A stretch of 64,000 bases of DNA from a bacterium (Candidatus Blackallbacteria) CG13_big_fil_rev_8_21_14_2_50_49_14 (GCA_002783405.1 PFGG01000041.1:1-64000); one strand, 5' to 3'; numbered from the stretch's first letter, positions 44,087-53,101 are shown. Made by a program: numbers and translations. Notes: generated by a model from the letters alone, not told the origin.

Positions 44087-45244
44087 TTAAAGTTTATCTA
44101 AATCTGGCAGATCGTCCAAGTCGGGTAAGTCATCGGCTGGGGGCGGAGCCTTGGGTTTAGGCGTCGCTTTGGGCTTGGGAGGTGCCTTGGGCTTTGGGGG
44201 GGTGGGTTTTGCTGTTGGCACAGGCTTGGGTTTTTCTTGAGGGGGGACGGGTTTTGTTGTCGAAGGGGGTGCCTTTCTTTCTGCCGGTGGAAGCGCTTCG
44301 TTGGTTGTTGAGCCTGTACCTGCTGCGCCTTGGGCCGAGACAGGGGGTTTTACGGGAGGTTTGGGCTTGCATTTTTGGGGTTTACAGGCTTTTCCAAAGC
44401 CCAGACGGCAGGCTTTTCTCAAATCCTGACGGTAGAGCGTGCATTCTTGTTGCGTGCGATAGTGTTCGCCTCTAAAATACAGGGCTTCAGCCAATTTTCC
44501 ATTTTGCTTCAGGGCAGCGTCAAAATCTGCAAAAGCAAGATCCTGTTGCTGTGTAAGCAAATAGGCTTTTGCCCGTGACATCAGAATATCCGTTCGCGTG
44601 GGGTTCATTTCCAGGATTTTACTCAAGGAATCAATATAGAGTTCCAAGTCATTCATCTGCAGGGCACAGGCGGCAATCTTATCATAGGCCATAGAAAGGG
44701 TGGGTTGAACCTGGGTAGCTTTGAGATATTCTTTTAAAGCGGTGTCTAATTGATTGCGTTGAAAGTAGATATTTCCACGCTTAAAATAGGCTGTCCCATT
44801 TTTGTAATTGCGTTTGGCCGCACTTGCATAATCATCGAGCGCTTGATCCCATTGATTTTTACGGGCAAATACATCGCCGCGCAGCATAAAGCCCTGATCA
44901 TTTTTGGGATGCATTTCTATAAAGGAGGTATAGCTGTCAATCGCTTTGTCCCATTTACGCATTTGTTCAAAAAGCATGCCACGCCGTTTATAGGCGTCCA
45001 AAAAGTTCGGATTGCGCTCAAGAATATAGTTATAATCTCGCAGGGCAGCGGCCATATTGCCAGATTGTGCGTAGGTATTGCCTCTAAACAGAAGGGCCGA
45101 CCAGTTTTCAGGGTTTTGAGCAAAAGCCTGGGTATATTTTTGGATCGTCTGTTTTTGTTCTGGTGATGTGGCCTGAGCTTGGTAGGGCAGGAGCGTAAAA
45201 ACCAAAAATCCAAGGCTCCAGCGGGTCAGATGCTTCTGAATCAT
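44087..45244 (-). CDS. Exported TPR-repeat protein with Pro/Lys tail
   Basis: This 385-residue protein has a signal peptide (residues 1-25, cleavage after AQA) and six or seven tetratricopeptide repeats (about 35-265), each with the usual W/L-G-Y-A-F-A-P pattern. A Cys-rich turn follows (CTLYRQDLRKACRLGFGKAC), then a Pro/Lys/Ala-rich disordered stretch and an acidic end DLPDLDDLPDLDKL. It is a periplasmic or outer-surface scaffold. It is next to the cytochrome and probably co-transcribed with it; a role in assembling or holding a redox complex is conceivable but unproven. Confidence 0.75.
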   Translation of the reverse strand: MIQKHLTRWSLGFLVFTLLPYQAQATSPEQKQTIQKYTQAFAQNPENWSALLFRGNTYAQSGNMAAALRDYNYILERNPNFLDAYKRRGMLFEQMRKWDKAIDSYTSFIEMHPKNDQGFMLRGDVFARKNQWDQALDDYASAAKRNYKNGTAYFKRGNIYFQRNQLDTALKEYLKATQVQPTLSMAYDKIAACALQMNDLELYIDSLSKILEMNPTRTDILMSRAKAYLLTQQQDLAFADFDAALKQNGKLAEALYFRGEHYRTQQECTLYRQDLRKACRLGFGKACKPQKCKPKPPVKPPVSAQGAAGTGSTTNEALPPAERKAPPSTTKPVPPQEKPKPVPTAKPTPPKPKAPPKPKATPKPKAPPPADDLPDLDDLPDLDKL

Positions 45245-45375
45245 GAACTATTTCCCCTTGAGAGTACTGCAATGTTTTTTATTATAACCGAAGCCTGCTC
45301 AGGTTCCGATCCCTCCTTTTTGTTTGTATGTATTATTGGTTATATATATACCTAAAAAAATATTTTATACATATA

Positions 45376-45405
45376 TTGACACAAATATGAAAATTGCTCT
45401 ATAAT
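45376..45405 (+). promoter_or_regulatory. Consensus sigma-70 promoter
   Basis: A perfect TTGACA (45376-45381) and a perfect TATAAT (45400-45405) are separated by 18 bases, in a very AT-rich stretch. It drives the small lipoprotein at 45459 and is the strongest promoter I see in the window. Confidence 0.88.
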
Positions 45406-45458
45406 GATTTCATTAAGGTTAAGAAAACACTAAATCAGACATAAGGAATATTAAAATT

Positions 45459-45854
45459 ATGAAATCCGTGAAAAACATTCTCCCCATTCTCAGCACTGCA
45501 CTTTTGATGACCGCTTGTGGTCAAACCGCTGTACTTCCCAATTCTGCCAGCTCACCTGCCTTGGTTCAGACTTATCAGGCTCCAGCAAATATTGGTCAAA
45601 TTGCTGTGCGTTTTCGTCAAGATGCCAGTCGCACCGCTCTGGGACAGTTCAATAGCCGTTATGGTCTGCGGACAGTCAACTATCATCCTCAACTCAATAT
45701 CTATCTGATGGAACCTGTGAATCCTCGCGTCAATATCAGCAGCTTGATTCGTACCATGGGTCAAGACCCCGCTGTGGTCTTTGCTGAAATAAACCAAGAA
45801 ATCAAAGTAACCCCTGTTGTGGACATGCAGGTCAAACCCATTTTCAATTATTAG
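45459..45854 (+). CDS. Stand-alone subtilase-propeptide-like lipoprotein
   Basis: This 131-residue protein has a signal peptide ending in the lipobox LMTAC (C20). The remaining domain (about 45-117) has the layout of an inhibitor I9/fervidolysin-type propeptide of subtilisin-like proteases: a first strand IAVRFRQ, a helix, a strand ending YLMEPV, a second helix SLIRTMGQDP and the closing AVVFAEINQE. No protease domain follows and no subtilase is nearby. It could be a surface protease inhibitor or an in-trans folding chaperone. It is a single-gene unit between a consensus promoter and a strong terminator. Confidence 0.7.
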   Translation: MKSVKNILPILSTALLMTACGQTAVLPNSASSPALVQTYQAPANIGQIAVRFRQDASRTALGQFNSRYGLRTVNYHPQLNIYLMEPVNPRVNISSLIRTMGQDPAVVFAEINQEIKVTPVVDMQVKPIFNY

Positions 45855-45880
45855 AAACAATTTATTTACCCTTGAACTTG

Positions 45881-45907
45881 GCCCTGGCACTTGCCAGGGC
45901 TTTTTTT
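45881..45907 (+). terminator. Intrinsic terminator
   Basis: GCCCTGGC (45881-45888), loop ACTT, GCCAGGGC (45893-45900), then seven T (45901-45907). It ends the propeptide-like lipoprotein gene. Confidence 0.95.
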
Positions 45908-45968
45908 CGTTTCGGTTCTGCTTCACCACACACTCAGCGGTATAATGCATAAAAAAAGGGATTTCAGT

Positions 45969-46739
45969 ATGGACACGCTAAAGGCTGAGCAAATTCAGGA
46001 TCGCATGCAAATTACGCTTCAACGCGGCAAAGCGAATCCAATCAATTCCACCCTGGTCAATGAATTGAGACAGGCCATTGCTGAGCTGAAGCAGAATGAT
46101 TCCATCAAAGGTGCGATTTTGACGGGCCAACCCCGTTATTTTTCAGCGGGGTTAGACGTTGTTGAACTCTATGGCTATGATGCAGACACCATGCGTCAGT
46201 TTTGGCAGGATTTTACGGCTTTAATTCTTGAAATGATCTCTTGTCCCAAACCGATTGTGGCAGCCATTTCTGGGCATAGCCCAGCGGGTGGTTGTGTGCT
46301 TGCCCTGTGTTGTGACCAGCGTCTGATGGCTGAAGGCCCCTATCGAATTGGTCTCAATGAAGTGCCTGTGGGCATTGTCGTTCCGCCCACGATTTATTAT
46401 CTCTATGCCGCAGCCATGGGGGAAGGCAAAGCTTATCACCATTTGCTCAATGGTTCTCTGATGTTGCCTGAAGAGGCTTTGGCAGAAGGTTTGGTGCATC
46501 AAGTTTTGCCGCTTGAAGCTTTGCAGGAGCAGGCAGAAGAACGCCTCAATCACTATTTGAGTATGAATGCAACCGCATGGGGGACGAGTAAATTATTGTT
46601 GCGTCAGTCTTTGCTCTCACAGCTCAGGGGTGACTTTGATCAATTGTTTGGGCCGGTACTCAAGCATTGGTGGTCGGCTGAGTTCCGCGCACAACTTGAA
46701 GGCATGGTTGAACGATTGAAAGCGCCTCGCTTAGCTTGA
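45969..46739 (+). CDS. Enoyl-CoA hydratase/isomerase, probably Delta3,Delta2-enoyl-CoA isomerase
   Basis: This 256-residue crotonase-fold protein has the oxyanion block YFSAGLDVVEL and GHSPAGGCVLALCCDQRLMAEG, followed by IGLNEVPVGIVVP. The PAGGC and GLNE segments resemble mitochondrial ECI1-type isomerases that shift double bonds of unsaturated fatty acids for beta-oxidation. The frame is open from 45891 inside the preceding terminator; AAGGG upstream of ATG 45969 supports the later start. It complements the fadA-fadJ genes at 28-31.8 kb. Confidence 0.82.
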   Translation: MDTLKAEQIQDRMQITLQRGKANPINSTLVNELRQAIAELKQNDSIKGAILTGQPRYFSAGLDVVELYGYDADTMRQFWQDFTALILEMISCPKPIVAAISGHSPAGGCVLALCCDQRLMAEGPYRIGLNEVPVGIVVPPTIYYLYAAAMGEGKAYHHLLNGSLMLPEEALAEGLVHQVLPLEALQEQAEERLNHYLSMNATAWGTSKLLLRQSLLSQLRGDFDQLFGPVLKHWWSAEFRAQLEGMVERLKAPRLA

Positions 46740-46758
46740 TTTTGTAAAGTTGCCACTG

Positions 46759-46776
46759 CAAGCTTTCGCTTGTTTT
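46759..46776 (+). terminator. Weak terminator-like hairpin
   Basis: CAAGC (46759-46763), loop TTTC, GCTTG (46768-46772), then TTTT. It is short, but placed right after the isomerase gene. Confidence 0.35.
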
Positions 46777-46851
46777 GGATAGACTGAGGCTCCCAGCCCT
46801 GAGTTGGGTCTGCTATTCTGAGTACAAAAAGATGCACACTAAGGAGTTCCC

Positions 46852-48717
46852 ATGGTTCTGATTCCCGGAAATATGCATGTAGAAAATGTACCCGATCTCT
46901 ATTTTGAAACTGCAGATCGGGTACGACAGTATCTTCAGGTGCGCTCAGCCTGGTTTTGTGACTGGCATCCTGATGGAGAGAGTATGTTGATGGCAACGCG
47001 TTTTGCCGATACTTTTCAATTGCATACCCTGGAACAGCCAGGAGGAGCGAGAAAGCAAATCACGTTTTTCAGAGAACCGATTTCGAGTGGCCGTTTTTGT
47101 GGCGCGCCCGGTGAAAAAGGCTTTCTCTACAGTATGGATCAAGGTGGGGGCGAAAATTTTCAGATTTTTTATTTTGATCTTGAAAATGGTCAAAGCAAAA
47201 GACTGACAGATGGACTTTCAAAAAATGGCTCTCCGCTTTGGGCACGCGGAACCACCCTCTTTGCCTTTAGCAGCACCCTGAGAAATGGCCGCGACCATGA
47301 TATTCATCTCTGTGATATCAAGAGCCCGGATAATACACGTCTGGTTTGCCAAGTTCAAGGCTTGTGGGTTCCCCTGAGTTGGTCACCTGATTCCAGCCAA
47401 TTGCTGCTTTTGGATTATATCTCTGCGAATGAGACCTATTTGCATATTTTGGATGTGGCCAGTGGCGAGATGCGCCCGCTCTTTCCCAAAACAAACACCC
47501 CTGTGGCCTATGGCGATGCCTATTGGTCACGCGATGGCAAAGGAATCTATTTTATCGCAGATTTTGATACTGAATTTCAGCATCTCTATTATGTAGATCT
47601 TGAATCGCGTGCCATGACCTCATTGACCGCGCATATTCCCTGGAACGTGACCGAAATTGACCTCTCTCCAGATGGCAAAAAATTGGCGGTGACGACCAAT
47701 GAAGATGGCATGAGCAAACTGTATCTGATGGATACAGAGACTCAAAAGCTTGAAAATCTTGAAATGGGGATGGGCTTGATTGCCAATGCCAGGTTCAGCC
47801 CGAATAATCAGAAATTGGCATTTACCTTTAACCGACCCAACGCACCCGCCGATATTTATACCTATGAATTTGAAAAGGGAACCATTACCCGTTGGACAGA
47901 AAGTGAGGTGGGCGGGCTCAATACCCAGAAATTTGCCTCTCCAGAATTGATTCGCTATCCCTCTTTTGACGATATGCAGATTCCTGCCTTTTATTACCGT
48001 CCTCAACTCAACACGGATCGTCCCTTGCCTGTTTTAATTCATATTCATGGGGGGCCAGAGAGCCAGTTTCAACCGGGTTTCTCTTCGATGTTCCAATACT
48101 GGATCAATGAATTGGATCTGGCAGTGATTGCTCCCAATGTACGGGGATCAACCGGCTATGGCAAAACCTATATCAAACTGGACAATGGCTATCTTCGTGA
48201 GGATTCTGTAAAAGATATTGGAGCCTTGCTGGATTGGATTGCGCAACAACCTGAATTGGATGAAAAACGGGTCTGTGTCATGGGTGGATCCTATGGCGGT
48301 TATATGGTTTTGGCTTCCTTGGTGCATTATTCCCATCGTCTGCGTGCTGGCATTGATATGGTCGGAATTAGCAATTTCGTGACCTTTCTCAAAAATACCA
48401 AAGCCTACCGGCGTGATTTACGGCGTGTAGAATATGGCGATGAGCGCGATCCCGATATGCGCAGTTTCCTGGAATCGATTTCTCCGACCACGAATGCCCA
48501 CCGTATCAAGGTTCCCTTATTGGTCGCTCAAGGTTTAAATGACCCGCGGGTACCGGCCTCAGAAGCCGAGCAAATCGTAAAAACCGTGCGTGAAAATGGC
48601 CAGACGGTTTGGTATATTCTGGCAAAGGATGAAGGCCATGGTTTTCAGAAGCAAATGAATCTTGAATATTATTACACAGCTGTTTCAGCGTTTTTAGAAT
48701 CTCATTTGCTCGACTAG
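46852..48717 (+). CDS. S9-family prolyl oligopeptidase / acylaminoacyl peptidase
   Basis: This 621-residue serine peptidase has a seven-bladed beta-propeller (about residues 40-370, with TolB/WD-like strands such as DLSPDGKKLAVTT) that gates a C-terminal alpha/beta-hydrolase. The catalytic triad is S480 (GGSYGGYM), D564 (NDPRVP) and H596 (DEGHGF). AAGGAG lies 6 bases before ATG 46852. There is no signal peptide, so it is cytoplasmic, probably cleaving short peptides or removing N-terminal acyl-amino acids. A strong hairpin without a T-run follows the gene. Confidence 0.9.
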   Translation: MVLIPGNMHVENVPDLYFETADRVRQYLQVRSAWFCDWHPDGESMLMATRFADTFQLHTLEQPGGARKQITFFREPISSGRFCGAPGEKGFLYSMDQGGGENFQIFYFDLENGQSKRLTDGLSKNGSPLWARGTTLFAFSSTLRNGRDHDIHLCDIKSPDNTRLVCQVQGLWVPLSWSPDSSQLLLLDYISANETYLHILDVASGEMRPLFPKTNTPVAYGDAYWSRDGKGIYFIADFDTEFQHLYYVDLESRAMTSLTAHIPWNVTEIDLSPDGKKLAVTTNEDGMSKLYLMDTETQKLENLEMGMGLIANARFSPNNQKLAFTFNRPNAPADIYTYEFEKGTITRWTESEVGGLNTQKFASPELIRYPSFDDMQIPAFYYRPQLNTDRPLPVLIHIHGGPESQFQPGFSSMFQYWINELDLAVIAPNVRGSTGYGKTYIKLDNGYLREDSVKDIGALLDWIAQQPELDEKRVCVMGGSYGGYMVLASLVHYSHRLRAGIDMVGISNFVTFLKNTKAYRRDLRRVEYGDERDPDMRSFLESISPTTNAHRIKVPLLVAQGLNDPRVPASEAEQIVKTVRENGQTVWYILAKDEGHGFQKQMNLEYYYTAVSAFLESHLLD

Positions 48718-48728
48718 GGGTTTATCTG

Positions 48729-48753
48729 GGTCAGGAAGAGTTACTTCCTGACC
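48729..48753 (+). other. Perfect 10-bp hairpin without a T-run
   Basis: GGTCAGGAAG (48729-48738), loop AGTTA, CTTCCTGACC (48744-48753). It lies between the S9 peptidase and the cNMP/ATPase gene. It may be a Rho-linked 3' end, an RNA stabiliser or an operator. Confidence 0.6.
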
Positions 48754-48804
48754 ATGGGGTAGATTAGAATGGAAAAGGATTGAATGTGAGGGGTATCAGA
48801 AAAG

Positions 48805-50028
48805 ATGGCTGATGTAGAGATTGAAAAGCACTTACTCGCAGTGCCTTTTTTAAATCATTTGAACCATGCGCAACTTCAGGATTTGACGAAGGCAGGCACT
48901 TTACTCAGCGTAGAAGGTGGCTCAGTCATTTTTCAAGAAGATGACCCTGCTGATCGGCTTTTTATTATTCTGGGGGGGTCTGTCAGAGTGGAGGGCCGTG
49001 CTTATAATGGAGCCGATATTGAATTGTCGACGCTTGAAGCCGGGGATTTCTTTGGTGAACAGGCTTTAACTGAAGGAGGGGTGCGAACAGCAACGGTCAC
49101 CGCGCTTAAACCGTCTGAGTTTTTTATTCTCAGTCGCAAAGATTTTGTTCAAATCTTAACAGAATCACCTGCTTTGCTTTCAGATGTGATTGCGGGTATC
49201 AGCCGAAAACTGGAGTCTGCAAACGCCAATACCCTGAGGAAGGTCTTAGAAACCCATCAAATGGAGCTAAACCTTGAACGTCAGCATCACCGGGCAGTGG
49301 CCCGTATGGTGACCGGCATGAGTCAGGAAATTCTACGCCCTTTGGAAATGATTCAATCCATGTCGATGGTTCTCTCTCAGGATTTGCTGAAAGAATACTT
49401 GGACAGCCCTGTGGCTGAGGGTCAAACCTTTCGTCAGATGATGGACGCCACCCACCTGATTCAGAGCCAGATGGAGCGCTTGCAAGATTTATTCAAGATT
49501 TTTCAGTATCTTGATATGGAGCCGATGCAAGAGCCTCCTCAAACTTCGATTTTTGTGAATACGGTTAAAGATATCGTCGATTTGTATCGGCTTGAAAACC
49601 ACTCAGATCTTGACATTCAGTTTGAAGTCAATCCGGCTGCTGAGCATAAGCCTTGGGATGGATATCCCCAGTTGCTCTCAGAAGTCTTGAACAGAGTTTT
49701 AGAAAATATTGAGCAACATGCCTATCCCGAGGGCATACCGAAAGCTGTATTGGCGATTAAACCCACGCTTTTAAACAACCGTGCGGCCTATGAAATTGTA
49801 TTGAAGGATCAGGGCGTGGGCATCTCTGAAGAGAATCTTAAGCGGATTCGGGAACCCTTTTTCACAACCGCACGTGAGCGCGGAAATATCGGGCTGGGAT
49901 TGGCAATTGTTGACACATTGGTGACTTTCACATTGCAAGGCAGTTTAGAGATCAATGCTTCAGAAGAAACTGGCACTGAAGTGCGGATTGTATTGCCCCG
50001 ACTCACACGCGCAGGAAAACCCGTTTGA
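48805..50028 (+). CDS. Cyclic-nucleotide-binding protein with histidine-kinase-like ATPase, phospho-His missing
   Basis: This 407-residue protein has an N-terminal cNMP/CRP-type beta-barrel (about 10-125) with the phosphate-binding cassette FFGEQALTEGGVRTATV and Arg94. A dimerisation helix pair (150-235) and a HATPase_c domain (285-402) with N-box ENIEQHA, DQGVG, PFFT and GNIGLGLA follow. In the helix where kinases have HE.RNPL it reads SQEILRPL, with Q174 in place of the histidine. It may be a pseudokinase, a phosphatase or a kinase acting on another site. rsmA starts at its stop codon (TGATG). Confidence 0.8.
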   Translation: MADVEIEKHLLAVPFLNHLNHAQLQDLTKAGTLLSVEGGSVIFQEDDPADRLFIILGGSVRVEGRAYNGADIELSTLEAGDFFGEQALTEGGVRTATVTALKPSEFFILSRKDFVQILTESPALLSDVIAGISRKLESANANTLRKVLETHQMELNLERQHHRAVARMVTGMSQEILRPLEMIQSMSMVLSQDLLKEYLDSPVAEGQTFRQMMDATHLIQSQMERLQDLFKIFQYLDMEPMQEPPQTSIFVNTVKDIVDLYRLENHSDLDIQFEVNPAAEHKPWDGYPQLLSEVLNRVLENIEQHAYPEGIPKAVLAIKPTLLNNRAAYEIVLKDQGVGISEENLKRIREPFFTTARERGNIGLGLAIVDTLVTFTLQGSLEINASEETGTEVRIVLPRLTRAGKPV

Positions 50029-50870
50029 TGTCTGGATATACACCGCGCGCCAAGCGAAAGTACAGTCAGAATTTTTTTACAGACCCAGAGACTTTGGCGC
50101 TCTGTGTCGACATGATGAAACTTCAAGCGGAAAACCATGTACTTGAAATTGGGCCGGGTACAGGCGTTTTGACACAATTATTGATTGAACGCGTTCGGCA
50201 CCTTACGGCGATTGAAATTGATCGCGATCTCTTGGAACTTTTACGACTTGAGTATGGTTACGCTCAGGGCTTGGAATTTGTTGAGGCTGATTTTATGCGC
50301 TGGCCGCTTGAACCTTGGGCCCAAGGCCTGCCTTTGGCACAACGCAAATTGGTGGCCAATATTCCCTATCACTTAACCTCAGAGATTATCAACAAAGTAT
50401 TGAACCTGGAAAACCTAAAAAAAAATGGGGTCAGTGCTGAATTGCCCTGGTTTTCGGATATCTTTTTAATGGTTCAGAATGAAGTTGCCCAAAAAATAGT
50501 CTCCCCCGAGGGCAGCAAAGATTATGGCGTGCTGAATATTGCGGTGAATCTGGCAGCTGAAACAGAAGTGATGGCAATTCTTCCCAAAGAGTTATTTCAA
50601 CCACGCCCCAAAGTAGACTCTGCGCTCTTGCATTTGAAACCCCGTACCCAACCCCTTGTGGAAATCAGTGATTCTGCAGGTTTTTGGCGTTTGGTCACCC
50701 GTATTTTTCAATTGCGCCGCAAAACACTGCGCAATGTCATGCGCAGTTTAGATTTGGCCGCAGAGAAAGTGGCTGTGCTCGAAAAAAAATGGAATTTAGG
50801 TTTGCGCGGTGAAACTTACAGTATCTTGGATTTGGCCGAACTGGCCCAGGATATTGGGGCTGCTGATTGA
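50028..50870 (+). CDS. rsmA: 16S rRNA dimethyladenosine transferase
   Basis: RsmA/KsgA dimethylates two adjacent adenines in helix 45 of 16S rRNA during 30S maturation. The 280-residue protein has AKRKYSQNFFTDP at its start, the SAM motif LEIGPGTGVLT and the catalytic NIPYHLTS. The C-terminal LRNVMRSL region is typical. ATG 50028 shares a base with the preceding stop (TGATG), so translation is coupled to the cNMP/ATPase gene; I reject the TTG at 50025. It ends one base before the convergent purB. Confidence 0.95.
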   Translation: MSGYTPRAKRKYSQNFFTDPETLALCVDMMKLQAENHVLEIGPGTGVLTQLLIERVRHLTAIEIDRDLLELLRLEYGYAQGLEFVEADFMRWPLEPWAQGLPLAQRKLVANIPYHLTSEIINKVLNLENLKKNGVSAELPWFSDIFLMVQNEVAQKIVSPEGSKDYGVLNIAVNLAAETEVMAILPKELFQPRPKVDSALLHLKPRTQPLVEISDSAGFWRLVTRIFQLRRKTLRNVMRSLDLAAEKVAVLEKKWNLGLRGETYSILDLAELAQDIGAAD

Positions 50871-50871
50871 G

Positions 50872-52230
50872 CTAAAATTTGAAATAGGCCTGAATTTCAG
50901 CCACGTTTTGCTTTGCCAGTTTTTCAGCTTGACCGGTATAGGCGCCAGGGCTTTTAACAGGCAGGTCAATGTTTAAATTTTTGACAAGCGCTTCAAACTT
51001 TTCCTGATTTAATTGTTCGCCCTGAGTCGCCTGGCGAATCTGTTCATAGGGAATTTCACGCCCGGCCAATCTCAAGGCGTGTTGCAGCGGCTCTGCCAGA
51101 ATTTCCCAATGGGTGGCTAGTTCTGCTGAAAGAACATTTTCGCGGGGCGCCAACTGTTTTAACCCTTTTTGAAAGCTTTGCAGTCCGAGCAGAAAATGTC
51201 CCAAGGCCACCCCCAGATTTCTCTGTACCGTGCTGTCTGAGAGATCGCGTTGCAGGCGTGACTTGGTCAGTTTATTGCTGAGAAAATCAAAGAGGGCACA
51301 GCTGAGTTCAAGATTTCCTTCTGCATTTTCAAACATGACAGGGTTTACCTTGTGGGGCATGGTTGAAGAACCCACTTCTCCCTGCCCACGTCGTTTCAGC
51401 TCAAAATAACCCAGTGAAACATAGGTCCAGGTATCCCGACAGGCATCGATCAAAATATTGCTCATGCGGCGCAGACTGTCAAAGAGCCGTGCATGACTCT
51501 CTTTGACCACAATTTGGGTGGTCAGGGGTTCCCAGGCCAAGCCCAGAGACTGTACAAACTCTTGAGAAAAGCTTTGCCAATCGTGTTCTGGATAAAAACT
51601 TTCAAAGACATGCCAATTGCCTGTGGCGCCATTGAGCTTGCCGCCAATCGGCAAAAGACTCGCCTGGTGCTTGACTTCCTGTAAAAGCCGCTGTGCGAAG
51701 ACTGCATATTCTTTGCCCAGGGTGGTCGGAGAAGCCGCTTGACCATGGGTACGTGCCAGCATGGCCAAACCAGCATGATTTGAAATAAAGGCACTGAGTT
51801 CAGTAAAGATTTGTACCCATTGGGGTTGAATCACCTGCGCCATGGCTGCCTGTAACATCAGACCCCAGGCCAGATTGTTGATATCTTCAGAGGTCAGCCC
51901 CCAATGAATCCAAGCGATCAGATCCTTGCAACCCGCTTCAGCCAAGGCATCTCCTAAAACATACTCTACAGCTTTGACATCATGCCGGGTTTCTTGCTCA
52001 CGCTCTTTCACCTTTTCGATTAAATCGGGTCTTTGCCGAATTTGGCTCAAAATCTCTGAAAAATGAGCTGGGCGTTGAATTTCTAAGAATTCAAGCAGTT
52101 GTTCAAGGTAGATGGTTTCGACGTGGATCCGAAAATAGATCAAGGCTGCTTCAGAAAAAACGGCCCGCAGTGGCTCCATATCCTTGAAATAGCGTCCATC
52201 TAGGGGAGAAAGCGCATTCAATGCCGACAT
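50872..52230 (-). CDS. purB: Adenylosuccinate lyase
   Basis: This 452-residue PurB removes fumarate from SAICAR and adenylosuccinate in purine synthesis. It starts LNALSPLDGRY and carries the family signature GSSTMPHKVNP, with H-bearing blocks ARTHGQAASPTT and RHDVKAVEY. The size and motifs match the E. coli type rather than the shorter B. subtilis type. It begins 4 bases after the queE stop, so the two are co-transcribed. Confidence 0.95.
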   Translation of the reverse strand: MSALNALSPLDGRYFKDMEPLRAVFSEAALIYFRIHVETIYLEQLLEFLEIQRPAHFSEILSQIRQRPDLIEKVKEREQETRHDVKAVEYVLGDALAEAGCKDLIAWIHWGLTSEDINNLAWGLMLQAAMAQVIQPQWVQIFTELSAFISNHAGLAMLARTHGQAASPTTLGKEYAVFAQRLLQEVKHQASLLPIGGKLNGATGNWHVFESFYPEHDWQSFSQEFVQSLGLAWEPLTTQIVVKESHARLFDSLRRMSNILIDACRDTWTYVSLGYFELKRRGQGEVGSSTMPHKVNPVMFENAEGNLELSCALFDFLSNKLTKSRLQRDLSDSTVQRNLGVALGHFLLGLQSFQKGLKQLAPRENVLSAELATHWEILAEPLQHALRLAGREIPYEQIRQATQGEQLNQEKFEALVKNLNIDLPVKSPGAYTGQAEKLAKQNVAEIQAYFKF

Positions 52231-52234
52231 GAAT

Positions 52235-53032
52235 CTAAATCTGCCCGATCATTTTATGGGTCTGGGGAATCACACGAACCTGTTTCAAGGCTTGTTTTGC
52301 ACGCTCCTGCCAGATCAAGACCTGTTCTGGTGTTGGAGGATGCCGTACGATTCCATAGGGCGTGACAGGCTGTAAAATTAAGGGGATCTGGCGATCTGTG
52401 CCTGAAATAATTTCCAAAGCCTGATCCAATTCTTCAAGGGTACTGTTGCGACTGAAGACCAGTTTGACAAAGACATTCTGACGCGCGGCAATGGTCAAAA
52501 ACCTGGCGTGATCTTCCCAAAAGGCTTGCAGCCCGGTCGCACTGGGAAGTTTCATGTCCATGCCAATCATTTCTAGATCCTGGATACAGGCTTCGAGGGC
52601 TTGCCAAAGAATCCCATCGGTTTCGAGGTAGAGTGGAAAACGGGGTTTTAAAACAGGAATCAAGGCTTTCAGGGAACGCAAATGCTGCAAGGGTTCGCCA
52701 CCCGTCAGCGAGATGCTGTCGTGTAATCCCGGAAAGCGCTCAAGCGACTCTACAATCTGAAGTAGATCCGAAATGGGGACAGGATTGGCGATGCTTTCAA
52801 AATCACGCAATCCAGGCGTGCGTTCCACACGGCATTGACGTTGTTTGGTGTGGGTTGCCGGGGTATCACAATAGGCACATTGGATATGACAGCCCAGAAA
52901 CCGAATGAAAATTTGACGCGTTCCCACGATCGGCCCTTCACCTTGAATGGCTGAAAAAACTTCAACCAGATAGGCTTCTTGTTTGGGGTGTTCTTTGCGG
53001 GCTATATTTTCCGCTGGTGTCAGGGTTTGCAT
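52235..53032 (-). CDS. queE: 7-carboxy-7-deazaguanine synthase (QueE-like radical SAM)
   Basis: This 265-residue radical SAM enzyme would make the 7-deazaguanine ring of queuosine. The cluster cysteines C48, C52 and C55 follow the spacing CxxxCxxC, preceded by QGEGPIVGTRQIFIRF, the usual QueE opening. A later SLTGGEPL block binds SAM. No other queuosine genes are in the window and no preQ1 aptamer is visible upstream. A distinct radical SAM role is possible but less likely. The downstream partner is purB. Confidence 0.88.
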   Translation of the reverse strand: MQTLTPAENIARKEHPKQEAYLVEVFSAIQGEGPIVGTRQIFIRFLGCHIQCAYCDTPATHTKQRQCRVERTPGLRDFESIANPVPISDLLQIVESLERFPGLHDSISLTGGEPLQHLRSLKALIPVLKPRFPLYLETDGILWQALEACIQDLEMIGMDMKLPSATGLQAFWEDHARFLTIAARQNVFVKLVFSRNSTLEELDQALEIISGTDRQIPLILQPVTPYGIVRHPPTPEQVLIWQERAKQALKQVRVIPQTHKMIGQI

Positions 53033-53101
53033 GAGGTTTCCTTTGTGGGCAGTGGCTCTATTTTACCTGATCCTCAGCCAGCGCGTTAAGCCAATCGGGG
53101 C

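Noticed and set aside
45245-45458. A mobile-element or attachment-site remnant in the very AT-rich stretch
   Set aside because: It contains a consensus promoter and no inverted or direct repeats typical of element ends.
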